NCBI GenBank assembly: GCA_025449845.1
Contig: JANWIP010000022.1
Coordinates: 1 to 64,000 of the forward strand
Direction of reading: 5' to 3'
Length of the DNA: 64,000 nucleotides
Source: Solirubrobacteraceae bacterium
GTDB lineage: Bacteria > Actinomycetota > Thermoleophilia > Solirubrobacterales > Solirubrobacteraceae
The translations under genes were made by a program, and so were the position numbers. Of the stretch, positions 23,473 to 31,778 are shown piece after piece. Under the pieces are notes generated by a model. That model had not been told where the DNA came from. It saw only the letters and a list, made by a program, of their open reading frames with translations, and did not search any database. Each line of letters opens with the position of its first letter. The first letter of the stretch is position 1.

Positions 23473-25332
23473 CTAGCTCAGCTGCGCCTCGACGATGTGC
23501 GTAACGGCGTTGATGAGAGCCAGATGCGTGAAGGCCTGGGGGTAGTTGCCAAGATGACGCCCGCTTGAGGCCTCAAGCTCCTCGGCGTAGAGGCCAAGCG
23601 GCGAGGCATAGGAGAGCAGGCGCTCGCAGAGATGACGCGCCTGACGGTGCTCGCCGATCTCCGAGAGCGCAGAGACGAGCCAGAAGGAGCAGATCAAGAA
23701 GGTCCCCTCCTCGCCGCTCTGCCCGTCATCGGTGTCCTCGGTGCGGTAGCGCAGAATCAAGCCGTGCTCACTGAGCTCGTCGCAGATGGCCATGACGGTG
23801 GCCCGCACGCGCTCGTCATCCGCGGGCAGGAAGCGCACGAGCGGAATCAGCAGGTTGGAGGCGTCGAGCGCGTCGGTGTCGTAGTGCTGGCGAAAGACGC
23901 CGCGCCGATCGACGCCGTGCTCGAGGATGTCCGCGCGGATCTCATCGGCCTCTGACTGCCACTGTTTCTCAAGCTCCTCCTCGCCGCGCCGTTCAGCCAG
24001 GCGCGCGCCGCGGTCCAAGGCGACCCAGCACATGAGCTTGGAGGAGACATAGTGGCGCGGCTCACCGCGCGCCTCCCAGATGCCCTGGTCGGGTTCGCGC
24101 CAGACGCGGCTGGCGCCGCGCACCTGATCGCAGAGCACGGGCCAGAGACGCTCGGGTATATGGTCGCGGCGCTTGGAGTGCAGGTAGACGGAGTCGAGCA
24201 CGGCCCCATAGACATCGTTCTGGCGCTGATCGAAAGCGCCATTGCCGACCCTGACGGGACGGGCGTTCTCATAGCCGTTGAGGTGATCGAGGGTGCGCTC
24301 GCGCAGATCCTTCTCGCCCTTGATGCCGTACATGATCTGCAGCGAGCCGTCGCCGTTGCGCTCCATGTCGGCGACGTACTGGATGAAGTCATCAGCCTCC
24401 CAGTCAAGCCCCAGCGCATGCAGCCCCCAGAGCGTGAAGGAAGCATCGCGCATCCAGCAGTAGCGGTAGTCCCAGTTGCGCGAGCCGCCAGGTGTCTCCG
24501 GCAAAGAGGTGGTCGGCGCGGCGACCATCGCCCCGGTGGGCATGAAGGTAAGACCCTTGAGCGTCAAAGCGGAGCGCTGGAGGTGATAGCGCCAAGGATG
24601 ATCGGGATAGTTGCCTTCAGCCATCCAGTTGCGCCAGAAGTGCTCGGTGCGCTGCACGTGCGCCTGCGCCTGCTCGACGGTGCGCGGCCCGCGCAGCTCT
24701 TCGGTCCAAGAGAGCGCACAGAAGCGCCGCTCGCCCTCCGCCAAGGTGTGGCGCGAGTGCGCGCGGTTGCCCTCGATGCCCATGCGAGTGTCGCTGAAGA
24801 GGCGAAAGGCGCTGCCACCGCCGCTGGCCTGCAAGGCCTGGCCGTGCTCATCCTCAACCCACTCCCAGGTGGCAGCGGTAGCACCGTAGTCGAGCATCGG
24901 CTCGCAGACCATCTCGACCTGCACCTGACCCTGGATACATTCGACGATGCGCACGAGCAGGTGATCGGCGTCAAAATCGGTCGGAGGCCGGGTATGGCTG
25001 GTGTTGCGGTCCTCGTCGTGCCAGTCGCTGATGGTGAGAGCGTCAACCACCTTGAACCACCCCTGAGGGGTCATCCAGGTGGTCTCGATGACGTTGGTGC
25101 CGGGGATGTAGCGGCGACCGGCGGGCACATAGAGACCGTAAGGCCCGACGCGGAAGCTGCCGGCACCGCGATCGAGCATGGCGGCGAAGATGCTAGGCGA
25201 GTCAAAATGCGGCAGGCACATCCACTCGATGGAGCCGTCGGAGGCGAGCAGAGCGCCGGTGTGGCAGTCCGAGAGGAAGCCGTAGTCGGCGATCGGCGGA
25301 AAAGGCGAGTTCTCGTTGATGACGTCGGTCAT
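23473..25332 (-). CDS. GH15-family glucoamylase/trehalase-like hydrolase
   Basis: A 619-residue (alpha/alpha)6 glycosidase with no signal peptide. The N-terminal beta-sandwich begins YGFLSDCHTGALLASDGSIEWMCLPHFDSPSIF; the catalytic domain shows NWDYRYCWMRDASFTL, then GIWEARGEPRHYVSSKLMCW with the likely general acid, and LYAEE with the likely general base. This set is typical of actinobacterial cytosolic GH15 enzymes, some of which are trehalases. The gene sits 65 nt downstream of the metallo-hydrolase gene on the same strand. Three copies of a sequence around GACGTCATC, including its own start region, lie upstream. Confidence 0.93.
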   Translation of the reverse strand: MTDVINENSPFPPIADYGFLSDCHTGALLASDGSIEWMCLPHFDSPSIFAAMLDRGAGSFRVGPYGLYVPAGRRYIPGTNVIETTWMTPQGWFKVVDALTISDWHDEDRNTSHTRPPTDFDADHLLVRIVECIQGQVQVEMVCEPMLDYGATAATWEWVEDEHGQALQASGGGSAFRLFSDTRMGIEGNRAHSRHTLAEGERRFCALSWTEELRGPRTVEQAQAHVQRTEHFWRNWMAEGNYPDHPWRYHLQRSALTLKGLTFMPTGAMVAAPTTSLPETPGGSRNWDYRYCWMRDASFTLWGLHALGLDWEADDFIQYVADMERNGDGSLQIMYGIKGEKDLRERTLDHLNGYENARPVRVGNGAFDQRQNDVYGAVLDSVYLHSKRRDHIPERLWPVLCDQVRGASRVWREPDQGIWEARGEPRHYVSSKLMCWVALDRGARLAERRGEEELEKQWQSEADEIRADILEHGVDRRGVFRQHYDTDALDASNLLIPLVRFLPADDERVRATVMAICDELSEHGLILRYRTEDTDDGQSGEEGTFLICSFWLVSALSEIGEHRQARHLCERLLSYASPLGLYAEELEASSGRHLGNYPQAFTHLALINAVTHIVEAQLS

Positions 25333-25397
25333 TTGCGCCAGGGGAGCTTAGGTCGAGCCAATGACGTCGACCATTCTCAGGAGCCCGATGACGTCGA

Positions 25398-26255
25398 TCA
25401 CTGCCAGGCGCCGAGGTCGGGCCGCTCGACGCCACGAGGCAGCAGGTCCTCTTCGTCGAGTTTGTCAAGGTGGGCGGCGAGCATGACGATCGCCGCGGGG
25501 CGCAGCTCGGCAGGCACGTCTGACCAGGCCTCTGCAAGCAGGTCGGCGATCGTGCGACGGCCGGCGCCGAGCGCGAGGATCACTTTGTGCTCGCGGTCGT
25601 AGCGATGCGCGATGTACTCCTCAACCTTGGTCTCAGGTTCCCAGATGGGCGGCCCATGGCCGGGGCAGAGCACATCGACTTCCAAGGTGGCCAGCCGAGC
25701 GAGGCCGTGCATGTAGCCGGAGAGAGCGCCGGGGTAGGCGTCCACGAAGACGCTGCCTTCCCCCAGCACGGCATCGCCGGTGAAACAGGCGCGCTCGGTA
25801 CTCAGGGCGAAGTGGTCAGGGGCGTGACCGGGGGTAGGCACGGCCAGCAGCGGACCGAAGCGAGTGCCCTCGCGCAACAGCACGTCGACGTCGCCGCGGG
25901 CGGCGGCAAGCGGCGCGGAGCGCTCCCGCAATAGGGCTGGGACCCCTTCTGAGTGATCGGCGTGGTCGTGGGTCAAGGCCACGCCGCCCAGGCCACCCTT
26001 GGCATCAATGAGCTCCAAGAGGCGGTCGAGGTGCTCGGGCAACGCCGGGCCGGGATCGACGATGTAGGCGGGGTGATCGCCCACGATCCAGGTGTTGGTG
26101 CCCGAGAGCGTGAACGGTCCGGGGTTCTCGGCGCGCAGGCGCACGATCTCATAGCCGGCGAGCCGCTCGGCGTCGTAATCGGGATCGCAGCCGCCGTCGT
26201 CCTCGAGATCCTCGTGAGGGCCGCCGTCAAAGCCGGATGGGAACAGGGGAGCCAT
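25398..26255 (-). CDS. Metallo-beta-lactamase-fold hydrolase
   Basis: A 285-residue protein with the zinc motif THDHADH near residue 95, later metal ligands in PTPGHAPDH, FTGDAVLG and CPGHGPPI, and a C-terminal winged-helix-like tail (IADLLAEAW...AAIVMLAAHLDKL). This is the LACTB2-like layout of small RNases or thioester hydrolases; the substrate cannot be read from the sequence. It lies upstream of the GH15 gene on the same strand and is divergent from the diguanylate cyclase gene. Confidence 0.9.
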   Translation of the reverse strand: MAPLFPSGFDGGPHEDLEDDGGCDPDYDAERLAGYEIVRLRAENPGPFTLSGTNTWIVGDHPAYIVDPGPALPEHLDRLLELIDAKGGLGGVALTHDHADHSEGVPALLRERSAPLAAARGDVDVLLREGTRFGPLLAVPTPGHAPDHFALSTERACFTGDAVLGEGSVFVDAYPGALSGYMHGLARLATLEVDVLCPGHGPPIWEPETKVEEYIAHRYDREHKVILALGAGRRTIADLLAEAWSDVPAELRPAAIVMLAAHLDKLDEEDLLPRGVERPDLGAWQ

Positions 26256-26280
26256 CCAGTAAGAGTTTTAGCTCTTCCGG

Positions 26281-26307
26281 AGGACCCGACGCGTCCACGC
26301 GGGTCCT
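26281..26307. repeat. Inverted repeat in divergent promoter region
   Basis: AGGACCCG and CGGGTCCT are 8-bp arms around an 11-nt loop, followed by TTGTT on the plus strand. As it lies upstream of both flanking genes, it is more likely a regulatory hairpin or operator than a gene-end terminator. Confidence 0.45.
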
Positions 26308-26498
26308 TGTTATGCCCGAATAATCGAAAGGTCCTGCCCTCCCCACCGTCATCGGCAGAAAGATCGGCTCTACAGAGCCAAACATCAATGTTAAGCGGGG
26401 GTTTGCACAGCCTTAGACACTCGTCTGGGTGATACAGGTGTTGTCGCGCGAAGGACTCTTCTCAAGCCCGCGGGAAAGGCAACCGAAGCAATGATCAA

Positions 26499-27590
26499 AT
26501 GAGCGAGGGATCTTGGCTTTGCCCCACCGAGCTTGACCGCAGCCGCGTCGTGGACGCCAACGACCGGGTACGCACCATCCGTATGGTGGGCTCCGGGGCG
26601 GTCGGCGCGGCGCTGTTGATCTCGGCGCCATGGATCGGCTGGTGGACGCTGATCCTGTTCGCGCTCTCGGCGCTGAATCTGATGAGCGTCGATCGGCGAC
26701 TGCGCACAAGCGCCCACCCCGAGCGCGTGAGCGCCGACGCGATCGTGATCACGGAGTTGCTGCTGGCAGGCGGCGTGGTGATGAGCGGCGGACCCCACTC
26801 ACCGGCGCTGCCCTGGATGGTGCTGCCGGCGGCGATGGTGGCAGCACGCTTTCGCCCGCGTGTGGTGATCGCGGGCCTGGTGGGAACGGTGTTCATGATT
26901 CTGGTGGCCACGGTGGGCGTGAACCCCCAGGCGACGGTGAACAACCCGGTACCGGTGATCGCCACGCTAGCGCTGCTGGCAGGGGTGGTGTCGATCGTGT
27001 GGGCGCTGCAGGCGGCGGAGCTCCACCACCGCGATGAGGCGATCCTCGACCCGCTGACGGGGCTGCTGAACCGCCATGCGCTGATGCCGCGCTTCATCGA
27101 GCTCTCCCATCAGGCGCGCCTGACGCACCAGCCGGTGTCAATGGTGCTGTGCGACGTAGACGGCTTTAAGGCGATCAACGACGAGTACGGTCACGACCGC
27201 GGCGATGCGGTGCTGCGCGATGTGGCATATGAGCTGCGCAAGCGCCTACGCTCCTTCGAGCTCGTCTATCGCCTAGGCGGCGAGGAGTTCCTGATCGTGC
27301 TGCCAGGCGTGGACAGCAAGGGGGGACTCGAAGTCGCGGAGCGGCTGCGCGAGGCAGTGGAGCAGACGCGGCCGATGGGGATCACGATCACGATCTCGGC
27401 CGGCCTGAGCTCAGGCTGCGGCGAGGAGGTCGAGTACGACACGCTCTTCAGGGCCGCGGATGCGGCGCTGTATGACGCCAAGCGGGCAGGGCGCAACCAG
27501 GTGGTGGCGGCCGATGCCGTGGTGATCGAGCTGCCAGCAGAGCCAGCGCTGAAAAGCGGCGAGCAATTCTCACCATCGCTGGCAAGCTGA
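26499..27590 (+). CDS. Membrane-bound diguanylate cyclase
   Basis: A 363-residue protein. Five or six hydrophobic segments between residues 28 and 170 form a membrane sensor domain of no family I recognise. They are followed by a GGDEF domain: DPLTGLLNRHAL, DVDGFKAINDEYGHDRGDAVLR and active site RLGGEEF. It should make cyclic di-GMP. An RxxD inhibitory site is not obvious. No strong ribosome site precedes the ATG. It converges on the iclR-type gene. Confidence 0.9.
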   Translation: MSEGSWLCPTELDRSRVVDANDRVRTIRMVGSGAVGAALLISAPWIGWWTLILFALSALNLMSVDRRLRTSAHPERVSADAIVITELLLAGGVVMSGGPHSPALPWMVLPAAMVAARFRPRVVIAGLVGTVFMILVATVGVNPQATVNNPVPVIATLALLAGVVSIVWALQAAELHHRDEAILDPLTGLLNRHALMPRFIELSHQARLTHQPVSMVLCDVDGFKAINDEYGHDRGDAVLRDVAYELRKRLRSFELVYRLGGEEFLIVLPGVDSKGGLEVAERLREAVEQTRPMGITITISAGLSSGCGEEVEYDTLFRAADAALYDAKRAGRNQVVAADAVVIELPAEPALKSGEQFSPSLAS

Positions 27591-27632
27591 GCCGCGCGCA
27601 CACGACTGGCGAGGCCATACGACCAGGCCCTT

Positions 27633-27664
27633 ATGCGGGACCCCGGCGATGCGGGACCCCGGCG
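27633..27664. repeat. 16-bp tandem duplication
   Basis: Two perfect copies of ATGCGGGACCCCGGCG stand back to back between the convergent diguanylate cyclase and IclR genes. They are non-coding and of no evident function; they show that tandem duplication also occurs outside genes here. Confidence 0.9.
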
Positions 27665-27683
27665 GCGGCGGGTGAGACCTGCG

Positions 27684-28655
27684 CTAGCGAGCCAGCTCTT
27701 CGGTGATGTCCTCGGCGACCTCGCCCAGTAGCTGACCGAACTCGGGGGCGAGCTCATGGCGCTCGAAGAGCGCTCCAGGAACCGCGAGGTCAAGCGCACC
27801 CAGCACCTTGCCGCGGGCATCGAACACGGGCAGCGCGATCGAGCGTAGGCCATCGATGAGCTCCTCGTTGTCGATGCCAAAGCCCCGCTCGCGCACCTGC
27901 TCAAGCTCAGCGCGTAGAGCGCGCTTGCCGGTGATGCAGTTGGGCCCATGGCGCTTGAGGGTGAGCGCGACAAGCAGCTCACGCAAATCGGACTCGGGCA
28001 GGCCCGTCAGCAGCACCTTGCCCATGGCGGTGCAATAGACAGGCAGCCGCGCGGAGGAACCGAGGCGCAGGTCGATCTCGTGCAGCCCGCGCCACCCACG
28101 CAGACGCTCAACGAGCATGACTTCGCTGTCATCGAGAATCGCCAGGGACACCGTCCAGCCGGTCTCGCGGCGCAGCTCAGAGAGGTAGGGACGCGCACAC
28201 TCGCGCAGGGACATGGAGCCAAGCGCCGCCAGTCCGACGTCGGCGCAGCGAGGAGTCAGGCGATAGCGCCGCGAAGAGTTCTGTTCCAGATAGCCCAGCT
28301 GCGCCAGCGTGGCGGCATAGCGGTGGGTGGTGGAGCGGCTCATGCTGAGCACGCTGGCCAAGTCGGCGATGCCAAGCGTGGAGCGCTCGGCGCTAAAGCT
28401 GGCAAGGATCGCCAAGCCGTGACCCAAGGAAAGCGAGTAGCGACCGTCATTGTCGGGGACGCGACTGGAGCGGTCTTCGGAGACCCTGCCGGCGCCATCC
28501 AGATAGACCCTGCCGCTGCCATTGCCCTTACCACCTACGATGAGCTTGTCGAGATCAGCCTCCTCGCCGAGCGGGAAGACGCTCCCGGTGTTTTCACCTT
28601 TGCCCGGGCGCCCGTATCTGACCCTCCCGGTGTCGTTCGATTCGGACCGCCGCAT
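27684..28655 (-). CDS. IclR-family transcriptional regulator
   Basis: A 323-residue protein. An unusual N-terminal arm of about 70 residues (charged, Gly-rich, with repeated GRV motifs) precedes the winged helix (SLSLGHGLAILASFSAERSTLGIADLASVLSMSRSTTHRYAATLAQLGYLEQ) and the IclR effector domain (SLAILDDSEVMLVERLRG, LPVYCTAMGKVLLTGL, GFGIDNEELIDGLRSIALPVFD). The ATG at 28655 is preferred over upstream starts because AGAGGAG lies 5 nt before it. Family members usually sense small aromatic or organic acids; no catabolic operon is adjacent, so the regulon is unknown. Confidence 0.92.
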   Translation of the reverse strand: MRRSESNDTGRVRYGRPGKGENTGSVFPLGEEADLDKLIVGGKGNGSGRVYLDGAGRVSEDRSSRVPDNDGRYSLSLGHGLAILASFSAERSTLGIADLASVLSMSRSTTHRYAATLAQLGYLEQNSSRRYRLTPRCADVGLAALGSMSLRECARPYLSELRRETGWTVSLAILDDSEVMLVERLRGWRGLHEIDLRLGSSARLPVYCTAMGKVLLTGLPESDLRELLVALTLKRHGPNCITGKRALRAELEQVRERGFGIDNEELIDGLRSIALPVFDARGKVLGALDLAVPGALFERHELAPEFGQLLGEVAEDITEELAR

Positions 28656-28690
28656 ATCGACTCCTCTCATCGCGCGACGCACTCGTTGCC

Positions 28691-28727
28691 TGTTCGAACA
28701 AGATAGAACACTTTGAATAGATCACAA
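28691..28727 (-). promoter_or_regulatory. Promoter and palindromic operator of the iclR-type gene
   Basis: The minus strand reads TTGTGA (28727-28722), 16 nt, TATCTT (28705-28700), and then a perfect 10-bp palindrome TGTTCGAACA (28691-28700) overlapping the -10. A further GAACA half-site lies at 28706-28710 in the spacer. The overlap suggests autorepression. Confidence 0.5.
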
Positions 28728-28787
28728 CTGGCTTGAGGCCTATGTCTCCGACTCTTCAAGCCAAGCCCATCGGGAGCCGGACGGCGC

Positions 28788-29795
28788 TCAGGCCAAGCGC
28801 ATGTGCAGTCGCACGGCGCTGCCGGTGAGGAATGTGCGCACCTGCACCAGCTCGCAGAGCTGGTTGGCGAGCCACAGGCCATGACCCCCTACGGAGCCTG
28901 GAGTAGGCCGCCTGCGACCGACCAGCGGATCTTCGATGCGGCCCTCATCGCGCACCTCGCAGATGAGGGCAGTGGACTCCTGCCAGAGACATACGGTACC
29001 CCGCCCTCCGCCGTGTAGCAGGCTGTTGGTGGCGACCTCATTGACCGCCAGCAGCAGGTCGGCGGTGCGTCCATCCGAGAGGCCAGCGCGGATAGCATCG
29101 GCGGTAACGAGAGCGCGAACGTCGCGCAGCGTGTTCGCCTGAAAGTCAACGACGGGAACCCCCGGGGGCGGCTCGGGCAGCGTCTCGTCAAAAGGCGTGG
29201 CGAGGAACTCGGCCCCGGGGTAGTCGATGCTGGCGATCGGCAGAGCGCCCTCGCGCAGCAGCGGGTGGTTGCGACGTGCCTCCGCGATCACCTCGGGAGC
29301 AAGCGAGAGGGTGTCATAAGGGCACAGCAGCGAGAAGGCGGGGTCGGAGAAGGCGACATTCAGCAGCGCCTCGTGGCGCTGGCACTCGGCCAATTCCGCC
29401 GGGGTGCGAGCCGCCCAAATGGGTTCCCCAATCCCCCAGAGCCGCCGGCCGGGAGCGGCGTGCCGGTCAAGGAAGTCCTCCCAGGCGGGGATGATGCGAG
29501 CGGGGTTGATGCCCACCTCGGCCATGTCGGCGAACAGAACCCGCTCGCTGTCGGCGCCGAGCTGCTGGCGCAGCAGGGCGATCTTGGTCTCGTCAAGCAC
29601 AACGAGAATCGGCTCATTGGCCGCGAGGGCCTCGTGGATGAAGGGCAGCGTGCCCGCGATGAACTGCTCGGACCCGGCATAGAAGAAGGCTTCGTGCCGG
29701 TAGCCCGCGGTGCACGCGTCATGCGAGATAGCGGTGCTCATAACGCGCGTGATCTCCACGGACATCTCGACCTCATCGGAAACACATTGTGTCAT
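28788..29795 (-). CDS. MEDS sensor domain - HATPase anti-sigma-type regulator
   Basis: A 335-residue protein with two domains. Residues about 28-190 match the MEDS/DcmR-type sensory domain (HEAFFYAGSEQFIAGTLPFIHEALAANEPILVVL, then RLWGIGEPIW). Residues about 205-335 are a GHKL ATPase of the RsbW/SpoIIAB class (DLLLAVNEVATNSLLHGGGRG N-box, VRDEGRI, GGHGLWLANQLCELVQV). Such proteins act as anti-sigma or switch kinases. The ATG at 29795 is preferred because GGGGA lies 6 nt upstream; the ATG at 29801 would be too close. It is divergent from the sigma factor gene. Confidence 0.88.
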   Translation of the reverse strand: MTQCVSDEVEMSVEITRVMSTAISHDACTAGYRHEAFFYAGSEQFIAGTLPFIHEALAANEPILVVLDETKIALLRQQLGADSERVLFADMAEVGINPARIIPAWEDFLDRHAAPGRRLWGIGEPIWAARTPAELAECQRHEALLNVAFSDPAFSLLCPYDTLSLAPEVIAEARRNHPLLREGALPIASIDYPGAEFLATPFDETLPEPPPGVPVVDFQANTLRDVRALVTADAIRAGLSDGRTADLLLAVNEVATNSLLHGGGRGTVCLWQESTALICEVRDEGRIEDPLVGRRRPTPGSVGGHGLWLANQLCELVQVRTFLTGSAVRLHMRLA

Positions 29796-29834
29796 CGACA
29801 TTCCCCATCCTTGGGCCAAAACAAACAAATGAGG

Positions 29835-29874
29835 GCGATTTGTCGAGCGCGGGAACGCGATTTGCCGAGCGCGG
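29835..29874. repeat. 18-bp direct repeat with 22-bp period upstream of sigma factor
   Basis: GCGATTTGTCGAGCGCGG (29835-29852) and GCGATTTGCCGAGCGCGG (29857-29874) differ at one base. The two-turn spacing between divergent genes suggests operators for either. A separate CTGGAGG/CCTCCAG inverted repeat at 29891-29920 may form a hairpin in the sigma factor leader. Confidence 0.6.
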
Positions 29875-29978
29875 CAAAAGATAGGCATGACTGGAGGCCA
29901 ATGAGGGTAAAGACCTCCAGCGAAGGCCGGCGATGACCGGCAAACCCCAATTAGGGCCGACAGACGGAGGAGATCGAG

Positions 29979-30785
29979 ATGACAGCAATCGCGACGATTA
30001 CGCCTAAGACGCCCAAGCCGCGCCCCCTGCCGGGCGCTAGTGATGATCCACACCAGCTGTTTGTGCGCTGGCAGCAGCAGGAGGACCAGCAGGCCAGAGA
30101 GGAGTTGGTGCGCCAGTTCATGCCGCTCACTCGCAGCCTGGCACGGCGCTATGGCCGCTCCTCAGAGCCATTTGAGGACCTGCTGCAGGTCGCCTCGCTG
30201 GGGCTGCTGAAGGCACTGGACCGCTTTGATCCGCAGCGGGGACACTCTTTCCAGTCCTTCGCGGTGCCGACGATCCTGGGCGAGATGCGGCGCTACTTTC
30301 GCGACTCCGGCTGGGCGGTGCACGTGCCTCGCGGAGCACAGGAGCGCGCGCTGAAGGTACGCGATGCCCAGGAGCAGCTCTCAGGCGAACACGGCCATGC
30401 GCCGACGGTGAGCCAGCTCGCCCAGTACCTGGAGCTTGACGGCGAGGAAGTAGTAGATGCGCTGCAGGCAACGCAGGCATACGAGACGATGTCGCTCGAT
30501 ACTCCCCGTCCGGGCGCCGAGGAGGGCACGCTCACCTACGGCGAGACGATGGGTCAGGAAGATGAGCGCTATGAGCTGATCGAGCTGGACGCGACGGTCG
30601 TGGCCGCCCTCAAGCACATCCCCGCACGCGAGCGGGCGATCCTGCGTATGCGCTTCATCGAAGATCTGACGCAGACGGAGATCGCCGCGCAGATGGGTAT
30701 CTCGCAGATGCAGGTATCGCGCCTGCTGCGCCGCTCGCTTGAGCAGCTGCGAGTCCTAACACGCGCTACCGAAGGGGTGGCTTAA
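29979..30785 (+). CDS. SigB/SigF-family alternative sigma factor
   Basis: A 268-residue sigma-70 protein with regions 2, 3 and 4 and no region 1. Region 2 holds LTRSLARRYGRSSEPFEDLLQVASLGLLKALDRFDP and the FAVPTILGEMRRYFRDSGWAVHVPR segment, diagnostic of the SigB/F/G group. Region 4 ends in ERAILRMRFIEDLTQTEIAAQMGISQMQVSRLLRRSLEQLR. GGAGGAG lies upstream of the ATG. The surrounding anti-sigma, phosphatase and antagonist genes indicate control by partner switching, as in general stress responses. Confidence 0.94.
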   Translation: MTAIATITPKTPKPRPLPGASDDPHQLFVRWQQQEDQQAREELVRQFMPLTRSLARRYGRSSEPFEDLLQVASLGLLKALDRFDPQRGHSFQSFAVPTILGEMRRYFRDSGWAVHVPRGAQERALKVRDAQEQLSGEHGHAPTVSQLAQYLELDGEEVVDALQATQAYETMSLDTPRPGAEEGTLTYGETMGQEDERYELIELDATVVAALKHIPARERAILRMRFIEDLTQTEIAAQMGISQMQVSRLLRRSLEQLRVLTRATEGVA

Positions 30786-30834
30786 GGACATTCGCGCGGT
30801 CGCTGCCTCCCAAAGGCACGCAGGGGCGGACGAA

Positions 30835-31731
30835 TTGACCCAGGCCCCTCGCTCACCGACCGATCGCAACCTTATGGGCGCATCGCCAAATGTCTGTCTG
30901 AAGCTGTCCAATCGGGCGGAGAACGTGCTGCTCGTGCGCGAGACCCTGATTGGGGTGGCTGAGGCGCTAGCGATCGACGACAGCGATCTCAATGACATCA
31001 AGACGGCAGTCACAGAGGCATGCAACAACGTGGTGATGCACGCTTATGCGGGCAAAGAGGGCCCGCTTGAGCTCGAACTGTACGTCGGCTCGGGCTCAAG
31101 CGACTCGGGCTCAATCGAAGTGGTGGTGCGCGATCGCGGCGCTGGGATCCAGCCGCGGATCCCCCGCCTGCGAGAGACGCCGGCGGGCATCGGCATTCCC
31201 GTGATGCAGGCGCTGGCTCGGCGGGTGGAGTTCAGCAGCACGGAGGACCAGGGAACTGAGGTGCGCATGGAGTTCGCCACACCAGGGAGCCAGGCACTAA
31301 AGCCGCTCCCCGAGGAGGGAGTGGAGCTTCCCGCCGTGGCGCAAGCCGAAGAGCTGGCCGGCGCGATGGGAATCGCGATCGCACCGACTCATCTGGCGCG
31401 CGCGGTGCTGCCCCGCCTGCTGTGCGTGCTAGCCGCCCGCGCGCACTTCTCAACCGATCGCATCTCTGACACACAACTGGTCGCCGATGCGCTGGTGGCG
31501 CAGATGCCCGACTCGATCGGCGAGAGCCATCTCGGCATCGGCGTCAGCGTAGAGCCACGCACGCTCGAGCTGCACGTGGGCCCGTTGCGTAGAGACCGCG
31601 CGAAGTGGCGCATCGTCGGCTCCGGCATCGCGGGGCTCAGCCCAGTGGTGGAGAAGCTGACAAATCAGCACGGAGTGGTAGCAGTGGGCTCCTCAGAGGC
31701 ACTGGCGCTGCGCTTGAACGACCAGCGCTGA
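30835..31731 (+). CDS. RsbW-like anti-sigma kinase with a second C-terminal lobe
   Basis: A 298-residue protein. Residues about 20-145 are a GHKL serine kinase of the RsbW type (LNDIKTAVTEACNNVVMHAY N-box, VVRDRGAGI, GIGIPVMQALARRVEF). The following 150 residues look like a second, degenerate copy of the fold without an N-box asparagine (LARAVLPRLLCVLAARAHFSTDRISDTQLVADALVAQM). It should bind the sigma factor encoded 49 nt upstream and phosphorylate a STAS antagonist. The start is uncertain: TTG at 30835 has GGGGCGG upstream, while an ATG 13 codons later would still include the whole domain. Confidence 0.86.
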   Translation: MTQAPRSPTDRNLMGASPNVCLKLSNRAENVLLVRETLIGVAEALAIDDSDLNDIKTAVTEACNNVVMHAYAGKEGPLELELYVGSGSSDSGSIEVVVRDRGAGIQPRIPRLRETPAGIGIPVMQALARRVEFSSTEDQGTEVRMEFATPGSQALKPLPEEGVELPAVAQAEELAGAMGIAIAPTHLARAVLPRLLCVLAARAHFSTDRISDTQLVADALVAQMPDSIGESHLGIGVSVEPRTLELHVGPLRRDRAKWRIVGSGIAGLSPVVEKLTNQHGVVAVGSSEALALRLNDQR

Positions 31732-31778
31732 GCACCGGACGTTTTATCTGAAACCAGCGGGGTACTTGAGGCTGCGCA

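Noticed and set aside
24052-25602. Plus-strand frame of 516 codons
   Set aside because: Antisense to the GH15 gene, which has intact catalytic motifs.
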